Below are positions 56,961-64,000 of a stretch of DNA of 64,000 nt, piece by piece (positions within the stretch are counted from its first letter, which is position 1; the number at the start of each line of letters is the position of its first letter). Both the position numbers and the translations under genes were made by a program. The stretch lies in contig MNCI01018161.1 of NCBI GenBank assembly GCA_015680685.1, forward strand, positions 806,454 through 870,453. The letters run 5' to 3'. Source of the DNA: Gnetum montanum (lineage: Eukaryota; Streptophyta; Gnetopsida; Gnetales; Gnetaceae). The notes below the pieces were generated by a model. The model made no database searches. It was not told where the DNA came from and saw only the letters and a program-made list of their open reading frames with translations.

Positions 56961-57751
56961 TATGAGCACCTAGTCATATTATAAGATTCATTGATGTTAT
57001 ACAAATGCATCTAGAAATGAAATCTTATAAGACAAAAAGGAATTACGGATAAATCAAAAGGATAACTAGAAAATGAAAAAAGGTGTGAAGAATGAAGAGA
57101 AAAGAAGGAAGTAAAATAACTCTTAATAATTTTGTAAAAGGAATCAAGAAATATAAATAAATAAAATTGGTATTGGAGGAACTTCGAAAGAAGAACCTCA
57201 GCTCCAATCACCTTAGACTTCTTGATCTCCATCAACAAGCAAGTAATGATAAGTATAGTTATAATTATTATTCCTTAACATGATGAGATTAAACTAGATT
57301 AGTTTATTTTTATGGTTGAATGAAAGCTATTAAAAATCTTTAAAAATCCAAAGAAATTTCAACTTGATCTTGTAGATTGTGGAACTATAATATGCTATAA
57401 TAACCTATTTGTACTACTTTTAAAGTTTTTAATGATAAATCATGTTTTTGATTCTTAACTGTAATGTATTATTTTCAAGTGGCTTATAGCCCATGACTAT
57501 AATTTAAGGATAAAAAGATCTTTATTAAACATTCATTATTGTTTAAACATATATGTCTTATGTTCTATACTCTTAACTAAGCTATGATATGACATTGTTA
57601 CTTTCTTGAGAAATCATAAAGTATGATTTATTTTTTTAAAAGGAATTTTTTATATATGGTAATTGTATTAACCAAAAAAGTTAGAGGCTGGAAGGATACA
57701 CCAAGAGGTCCATGGTTGCAAAAATTTGATCCTGCATCCACATGAGGGACT
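56961..57751. other. No domain recognised
   Basis: AT-rich sequence between the copia zinc knuckle and the Tat-3 LTR. No protease D-S/T-G-A or integrase motif was found on either strand. The last 50 bases (GATCCTGCATCCACATGAGGGAC) flank the Tat-3 LTR; GGGAC at 57747-57751 would be its target duplication. Confidence 0.4.
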
Positions 57752-59478
57752 GTTGGAAGTGGAGGTTGGGTGCCCAAAATGGTCTTGTTAATTGAATTGG
57801 GACTTATGGTATGTTATGCCAAAATGAATGCTAAAGGTTTGCATGGTGTTTGCAACATCCACGATGTCAACTAGGGTTAGTGTAGTTACGGTTTTTGGTG
57901 CAAAATGAGGATGAAAACAAGTGAATATATGCAAAAATAATAGAGAAAAATGCATGTAAAATGCTAGAATGTGAGTAAAAATGCCAAAAAATGCACAAGG
58001 AGTGAGCAAGAGAGAAATTGGCACCACCCCAAATGGGGGGAGTGTAGTTAACTACAAGAAAAGATGAGGAGGTACACNNNNNNNNNNNNNNNNNNNNNNN
58101 NNNNNNNNNNNNNNNNNNNNNNNNNNNNNNNNNNNNNNNNNNNNNNNNNNNNNNNNNNNNNNNNNNNNNNNNNNNNNNNNNNNNNNNNNNNNNNNNNNNN
58201 NNNNNNNNNNNNNNNNNNNNNNNNNNNNNNNNNNNNNNNNNNNNNNNNNNNNNNNNNNNNNNNAACTACAAGAAAAGATGAGGAGGTACACGATGTCTTG
58301 ATAAGTACAGAAGGTAGCATAGTCATAGTATTAGGGTGTCTAGGCTGCAAAGACTGATGTTCATTATGGTGTCTATGCCTACTGGGTTGGCTACCATGGT
58401 GTCTTGTGGGCTGTAGTGGTTTGCAGGGTGCAATAATATTGTGATGATGTGTAGCAGTGCCAAGTGCTATCCAAAAGTTCATCAAAATGCCAAGTGTGCT
58501 CAGATTCCAAATGCTAAGAATGCTAATGCTTAAACTTTCTAACCTTGTTTTTGATTTTCCAATGCCTAGAATGTGCAACGTTGGGTTAATTATAGGCCTA
58601 GGGTTAGTGCAAATCATAGATCAAGTGCCATGTGGCAGTGGGGTAGTTGGGACTATGATAGCCCCAACTATGCTTCCATTGAAGCAGATGGTGTTCTATT
58701 GGTGTGCTCAAATGGACCCTATGAGATAGTTTGACTATGACTACACTACCAAGACTACATGCAAAACTGCCAAATAGATTGCCATCTACCTAAAAATAAT
58801 GCAAAATGGTGTAGTTTTGAAGAATATGCTCCAGGACTATGTTGTCCACTCTCTTGACTGGTGTCAAGAATAGGTACAATTTTGAAGCAAATGGGGGATA
58901 CAAAAGAAGTGAAAATTGTTGGTCTTGCTTGCTAAACAAATGTTGGAGCTGAGATGAAGGCTAGTATTGCATTCTGGAGGCATATAGAGGTAGTTCTACA
59001 TGACTATGCTTTAGAGCATAGTCTAACAATTAGAAAAACTTTTGCAAAACTAATGTCCTCATGTAGACTATGCTAACTATGCTTTAGAGAATAGTCCTAG
59101 TAGTGGGAAGCATATTCTAGTAGTTAGAAATTTTGCAAAACTATTTTTTCCATGCATACAAAGCTTGATAACTTCTAGCTTGATACTTAGGAAAATCTTC
59201 AAAACTAGCCTTTCAATATGTATACTATGTTGACTATGCTCTGGAGCGTAGTCTTAGTAGGGAGAGCATAGTCCAACCCTTAGCAAATTTTGTAGCTACT
59301 ATCAACAGTTAGCAATTTTGTAGATCTAGACTATTTGTGTCAACTATGCTAAATATGCTATGAAATATAGTCCCAACAGTGGGGGAGCATAGTTTCAATA
59401 ATTAGAAAATTTTACCAAGTTTTGAAACCTAGACAAATTTGTAGTTGACACCTAGGAGCCCAAATTTGCTGGTTTTTA
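57752..59478 (-). repeat. 3' LTR of Tat-3
   Basis: On the minus strand it begins after the polypurine tract at 59478 (TAAAAACCAGCAAA, corresponding to TGAAACACCACAAA in the other copies) and ends CCACTTCCAACA at 57752. That end lies in a 'TTTTGGGC.CCCAAC' context shared with the end of the Tat-2 5' LTR. U3 differs from the other copies: it has four units of a roughly 120-180 base repeat with ACTATGCTCT, AGAGCATAGT and TTGCAAAA motifs. About 1.7 kb including the unresolved gap. Confidence 0.65.
58078..58263. other. Assembly gap, 186 N
   Basis: Unresolved bases flanked on both sides by the same 28-base sequence (58050-58077 and 58264-58291, starting AACTACAAGAAAAGATG). Reading frames that run across it on either strand are meaningless. 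Confidence 0.98.
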
Positions 59479-59479
59479 A

Positions 59480-59497
59480 TTGGTCTCTCTTTGTTGA
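59480..59497 (-). other. Polypurine tract of Tat-3
   Basis: The minus strand reads CAACAAAGAGAGACCAAT just before the LTR, the same tract as in Tat-1 and Tat-2. The preceding minus-strand sequence GCAATGGTGTTTTGTGTTCT is nearly identical to the Tat-1 sequence at 17436-17455. Confidence 0.7.
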
Positions 59498-61010
59498 CCT
59501 TTTGAGGAGTGGCCCAAGAGACATTAACAAAGAACACAAAACACCATTGCTGGCTTGGCATTGACATCGCCCATTAGTACTTAACTAGGTGTTACTTCAC
59601 AATGTGCAAGAGTGATAAAGGTAATGGCATGTTGGGAGTACAGGGTATAGGAAATATGATAAGGGATAATAAGGGAATGGAATGAAAATAGTGTGATACT
59701 ACAAGATGTGAGGTTATCATGGTTGATGGTGATCATGGAACCAAGGTGGTTTGTCTCTAAAATAGTGATCCCTCATTGGAATGCTTGTGAGGGAATTAGT
59801 GTCCATGCCACTAGAATGGCTTGCTCCTAAAATTGTGATCTCTTGTTGAAGTGCTTGTAAGAAGGTTAATGTAGATTTAGGTTTGGACCCATTCCAAAAT
59901 TGTAGCTATGCTAATCTTTGGTTGGGGACATGTTTTTCCCCATTCTCTTTTTCCTTTTGTTAAATTTGTAACTACAAGGCAAACCTACATTCGGTTTTGC
60001 ACATTGCAAGATGCTAGCTATGAGATGATTTCCATCAAGTGAACTACATGCCACCTAATGGGATTTGCTTTGGTGCCACCACGATGCATCTATAGGACAA
60101 GTGTTTCATCCCTGAGATGAGTTGTGTTACATCTACTTGGGATTTGACTAGTCGACAAAGGCTCCCCATGACATGAGTTGCATTACATCTACTATGGGTT
60201 TTGTAGTTGACTTAGAGAAATTTCCATGTGCATTAGAGGGATTTGCAAGCTCGATGATGTAGGGGAAAGAGGGGGAAATGCAAGGCAAAAGGGGTAAATG
60301 CAAGTAAGTGATAGTGGGGAAACATGGATATGCACTCTTGAGTGGCTTGCCTAGTCTAATCATGCACATCAAAGCAATGTGTTGACTTGCCACTATGATG
60401 AGATGCATCTCTACACGACTACCTCTAGGGCTTCATCCTATAAACACAATGTAGAGAAAATAAGAAAATAGCCACACAACATGAGATGAGAGTAAACTAT
60501 TGGATGAAAAGATGTTGTGAGTGCTACTATAGTTAGACTAGTTGCAGTGCTTAAAGAGTTAGTCAATGTGTTGGGGGCCGTGATGTTGTAGGTGCTTGTG
60601 AACCCAAACAATGATGAGAGCCCAAGGAAAAATCAGCAAAATGGTAGGAGGCCATCCTATTACAAATGTTCTAGAGGTCTCTCTTGCTAGAGGCTCAAGG
60701 TACTAGTAAAATTCCCAGGGCTAGTATTATTGTAAGTAGTGCCTAGACCTAGTAGTGCTATAGGTGCAACTTAGAGTTCGTAGTGTTGGTGATGATGACA
60801 GAAGCTCTAAAAGATTAGCAAAATGTCCAAGGGTAACTCCAAAAGATCATAAAAATGCAAAGGGATGGTAATGTTACAAATGTTCCATATTTCTCTTCTA
60901 ATGACATGAAATCTATTTTGGAATTGTAGTGCCCCACCCCACCCACAAGGTATGGGAAGATGGTGTGAAGTTGAAAGTATTGTCACTTGCTTGTTTGTGG
61001 AGCTATGTGT
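59498..61010 (-). other. 3' non-coding region of Tat-3
   Basis: No protein domain was recognised. Only the 60 bases next to the polypurine tract are clearly shared with Tat-1 and Tat-2. The 86-codon minus-strand frame at 60408-60148 has no familiar motif. Confidence 0.5.
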
Positions 61011-61014
61011 GTTG

Positions 61015-61400
61015 AACTATGAACTTAGTTTAAGGTCTTAGTAGACTACATTCTTTGCTATCTTAGGATCCTAGTAGATCATGGACCTAGTTTAAGGTCC
61101 TAGCAGACCATGGTGCACTAGTTTATAGTCCTAGTAGATTGTTGTGTGCTAGTTTAACATTGTAGCAGATGGTGAAAATTGTGCTAGTTTAACATCATGA
61201 CTGAAGGATGAGCTGTGCCAATTTAGTATCATAGTAGATAGTTTGTGCTAGTTTAGCATCATAGTATATGGTCTATGCTACTTTATAGTACTAGTGGACT
61301 TGTTGTGCTAGTTTATAGTCATAGCAGACTTGCCTATGCTAGTTTATAGTCATAGTGGACTTTTACTTTGCTAGTTTATAGTCATAGCAAACTAGTGCTT
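61015..61400. repeat. Minisatellite in the 3' region of Tat-3
   Basis: Ten to eleven degenerate tandem units of about 30-40 bases, plus-strand consensus close to GTGCTAGTTTATAGTCATAG followed by CAGACTTG. Variants replace ATAGTC with ACATCA or AAGGTC. Tat-1 has related sequence at the same place (GGTCTGCTATGACATTAAAT at 17289), apparently one or two units. Confidence 0.85.
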
Positions 61401-61439
61401 ATCATGCTTTGTCATTGATGAGGCACTGCATGTTAGGCA

Positions 61440-62545
61440 TAATACAACTTTAAATACAAGTGGTTTTCTAGATTGGAAAATTCATTACCATTTTGATCAA
61501 CGAGCTTGAAAGCCCCATTGTCGTAGGCCTTGACGACCAAGAAAGGCCCTTTCGAGTTGGCTGAGAATTTGTCTGTAGGTTCGCAAATGGCCTTAAGAAC
61601 TAGGTCCCCTTTTTTGATGGGGTGTTGATGCCGATTGTGATGGTGCTTCTACCATTGCATTTGTTAGTACTACTCTATACAATTAAGTGTTAGCATGTGT
61701 TCCTCATATATCAAGTCAAGGTCCATTGTTCTCAACTCATCATTTTAAGCATCATCAATGAAGCTTAAGAGGTTTGCATGGAGCAATGGGACCTACAATT
61801 CATGAGGCAAAATTATTTTAGACCCATAAACCAAACTATATGGTGTCTTACCTATTGTAGTTCTTTATGTTGTGTGATAGGTCCAAAGTGCGTAGATCAA
61901 TTTCCCATGCCATTGTCATTTTCTACTGCTATGCATCTCTTTAGAAGATTTATGATAATCTTGTTTGTGACCTTTGGTTGGCCATTTATGTGTCGGTAGT
62001 ACGGTGACAACAAGAAATGTTTGATTGCTAAATTTTGGCCCATTGTCTATGACTATGGTCATGGGTAGACCAAAATGGATCATCATGTTATCATGTATGA
62101 ATTTGTAGACATGCTACAATGTAGTCTTCCTAAGGGGAATAACTTTAACCCACTTTGTATAATACTTAGTTGTAGTTATAATGAAGCTATGCCCTATAGA
62201 GGACTTACGGATTATTAACCTTATGATGTGCAATCCCCAATGTTTGAATGGCCACATGATCTACATTGTGTGTAGCTCAATAGGTGGCATGTGCATTAAG
62301 TTGCCATGTCATTGACACATGTCATACACCTTGACCTTGGAAATGCACTTGTGCTCCATGTAAGGCCAATAGTAGCCTAAGCATCTAGTTGCTATTTGGC
62401 CTTTGCTCAATACCTCGTAGACTTGTTCAACGATCATCTACATTTTTTTGTCCCTAATGTAGGTCAAGCCTATGCCATCATAGGATCTATGACACAATGT
62501 GCTATCACCCATGATGATGTACTACCATGATTGCTTTCACACTGC
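61440..62545 (-). pseudogene. Integrase of Tat-3
   Basis: From right to left on the minus strand: DSTLCHRSYDGIG and CLGYYWPYMEHKCISKVKVY (zinc-binding part, Cys residues partly lost); FKHWGLHIIRLIIRKSSIGH (about 62245-62190), where the first catalytic Asp is His; TTKYYTKWVKVIPLRKTTL (about 62175-62120); and HFGLPMTIVIDNGPKFSNQ (about 62070-62010). The segment carrying the third catalytic residue is compressed or deleted near 62000. ALWTYHTT and GKTPYSLVYGSKIILPHEL follow (61890-61800). The tail reads HPIKKGDLVLKAICEPTDKF, GPFLVVKAYDNGAFKLVDQN and EFSNLENHLYLKLYY (61625-61445). Few stops are present. Confidence 0.82.
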
Positions 62546-62599
62546 ATCCTTTTGGGCATTGGTTAAATGTTGCAGAGGTTCACCCTATAGAAGGTATGC

Positions 62600-63125
62600 C
62601 TTAACATTGTCATACCATTCTACTACATAGATTGTGCTTACTATGGTTGTGGATGCAATGTCAGTTGTTTTTGTAATAGGCATAGTATAATCTACCACTG
62701 AGGTGGGAAAGGCATGAAACATATCAGGTGTAATGCTTAAGGCTAACATCGCTAATGCATTGACAATGGTGTTTTCATTGTGGGGGATATGTTGAACATC
62801 AACAATTGAAAATTGTCTATGTAAGTGCTTCACTAGGTCACAATAAGGTTACAAATGTTGTGATTTGAAAGTGTGAACTTCAATAACCTAGTTGACCACT
62901 AGTTACAAGTCACCTCAGATCACTAGGTTTTGTATTCCTAGGTTATGAGCTACTAGGATGCCTTGGAGGAGACCTTTATACTCCACCACATTGTTAGTGC
63001 ATGGAAATGCAAAATGATACACGAAGGGTTGGATCTCCCTATAGGGGAATGTGATTATGGTAGTGTCACTATCCCATTAAGAGGTTAAAGTGCCATCAAA
63101 GTGTAAGAGTACCTAAAATTTGTTA
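62600..63125 (-). pseudogene. Second (archaeal-type) RNase H of Tat-3
   Basis: VLLHFDGTLTS (about 63110-63080, first Asp) is followed by PFVYHFAFPCTNNVVEYKGL (63030-62965), LVAHNLGIQNLVI then GDL (about 62950-62905, GDS changed to GDL) and FSIVDVQHIPHNENTIVNAL (62815-62750). The open frame 62833-62585 continues through ALSITPDMFHAFP to the linker before integrase. As in the other two copies this domain identifies the Tat lineage. Confidence 0.85.
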
Positions 63126-64000
63126 GACACTTGAATTATGCTAGTGACATGCTCATCCAAAAACTTTGGATCTATCGTTGCTTGATCATTTATTGGGAAA
63201 GCTGTAAGTTGTGTGACTATTGCATGAGCTTTGGTTGATACTTGTGCAATGTAATATAGGTTAAAATCCATGTTTATTTCTTTCCAATGTGCAATGTGAC
63301 TCCTCTCATAACTATTCATGGTAATTACTTGGAGTACATTGCTCTTGTAGATGATGTTGACTTATTTGTAGAAAAGATAATGCCTTCAATTATTAACTGC
63401 AAATACCAAGGCAAGGCAATTATTTTTCACATCATTATACTTTGCTTCATAGGAATCCAATGCATGGCTTAGGTAGTACATGAGGACATCTATACCATCG
63501 TCTCACTTTCAACAAAGCAGAGAAGCAATGGACGTGTTGCAGGTAGCAAGGTAGATGTAGAATGGTTTCTCCTTATGAAGGGTAGATTGTCAAAAAATGA
63601 GCCAACTTCTATTTGAGGTTGATGAATTCCTCTTGGGATTAAGCTATCCACTCAAAGTGAACTCCCTTTTTGAGCAAGTGTTGCATTGGCTACAACTTAT
63701 TGGTCGATCGTGCAATAAACTCGCATATGAATTACAATCTACCTTGTAATCCTTGTAGCTTCTTAAGGTTAGATGGTGGTGTTAAGTTGATAATGGCTTA
63801 AGCTTATCAAGGTCTATGCATATGCCTACTTCAGATACTATGAAACCTAGCATGTAGCATTTCTTGATGCTAAAGACACATTTCTTAGGATTTAGCCTAA
63901 GTTCATGCTGTAGGCAACATTTAATTATAAGGTTCAAGTCATTTGCATGGTTGTGTGACACTTTAAAGTTAACTGTTATATCATCAACATAATCATTAAG
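63126..64000 (-). pseudogene. RT C-terminus and RNase H of Tat-3
   Basis: At the window end the minus strand enters RT at the catalytic box, LNDYVDDITVNFKVSHNHAN (about 63999-63942; Tyr-Val-Asp-Asp intact). Then come LRLNPKKCVFSIKK and MLGFIVSEVGICIDLDK (about 63905-63810). Connection and RNase H follow in shifting frames (KKGVHFEW, LATCNTSIASLL, DVLMYYLSHALDSYEAKYND). The open frame 63319-63113 (RSHIAHWKEINMDFNLYYIA, STKAHAIVTQLTAFPINDQA) is the linker to the second RNase H. Confidence 0.83.

Larger units (their letters stand above)
54980..57751 (+). mobile_element. 5' part of a Ty1/copia retrotransposon (element Y)
   Basis: An LTR ending CA at 55896 is followed two bases later by the initiator-Met tRNA primer site and a copia-type gag with acidic and zinc-knuckle segments. 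Protease, integrase and RT are not recognised before the Tat-3 LTR begins at 57752, so the rest is deleted or beyond the Tat-3 insertion. The left LTR end, and hence the junction with element X, was not fixed. Confidence 0.7.
57752..64000 (-). mobile_element. 3' half of Tat-type element Tat-3
   Basis: On the minus strand, from the window end leftwards, it shows RT from the catalytic box onward, RNase H, archaeal-type RNase H, integrase, a 1.9 kb non-coding region with a minisatellite, a polypurine tract and a long 3' LTR. Protein order and sequence parallel Tat-1 and Tat-2. The 5' LTR, gag, protease and first part of RT lie outside the window. Stops are somewhat fewer than in Tat-1. Confidence 0.87.

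Noticed and set aside
58048-58617. 189-codon minus-strand open frame and smaller frames on both strands across the N gap
   Set aside because: They are open only because the N block contains no stops. The sequence lies in the Tat-3 LTR.
61015-61400. Regular repeats resembling a CRISPR array
   Set aside because: Units are directly adjacent and degenerate with no unique spacers, and the sequence is a plant retrotransposon.

Overview
This window is repetitive nuclear DNA of a land plant, most likely a seed plant with a large, transposon-rich genome. I see no intact host gene, no tRNA or rRNA, and nothing bacterial. It is AT-rich and looks CpG-poor. Almost everything recognisable is decayed LTR retrotransposon, full of stop codons of the kind C-to-T and G-to-A changes produce. 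The species cannot be named from the sequence; the mixture of Athila-type, Tat-type (with a second RNase H), chromovirus and Ty1/copia elements is a plant signature.

Layout. 1-2356: 3' end of a plus-strand Athila-type Ty3/gypsy element with its 3' LTR. 2357-4780: an unidentified minus-strand coding remnant that looks spliced, then simple repeats. 4780-10300: a plus-strand chromovirus (gag, protease, RT-RNase H, integrase, chromodomain-like tail, 3' LTR). 10301-19735: a plus-strand Tat-type element (Tat-1) whose LTR is followed by a leader as if another element began there. 19736-21530: a copia LTR piece and two tandem repeats. 21560-23690: RT-integrase of another gypsy element, followed by a 2 kb array of 'TAGAGCC/GGCTCTA' repeats (about 25.2-27.3 kb).

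27.4-55 kb is a nested stack. An old plus-strand Athila-like element (X) starts near 28.4 kb. It was split between protease and RT by a complete minus-strand Athila-type element (30402-40365; target duplication AAAGT/AAAGC). It was split again inside RT by a complete plus-strand Tat element (Tat-2, 40828-54379; duplication GTGTG/ATGTG). X's RT resumes at 54385. Tat-2 has no recognisable gag or protease; in their place lies an antisense, apparently intron-containing remnant resembling an FCP1/NIF-type phosphatase gene. This is the most unusual object in the window.

54990-57751: the 5' end of a Ty1/copia element with an initiator-Met tRNA primer site. 57752-64000: a third Tat element (Tat-3) on the minus strand, cut by the window end, with a very repetitive 3' region and an assembly gap.

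No element appears able to move by itself: all pol reading frames are broken, and several catalytic residues are lost (integrase Glu to Lys in two elements, RT Asp to Asn in one). Boundaries given to the base are those where LTR ends, target duplications or primer sites could be read directly; other pseudogene limits are approximate.
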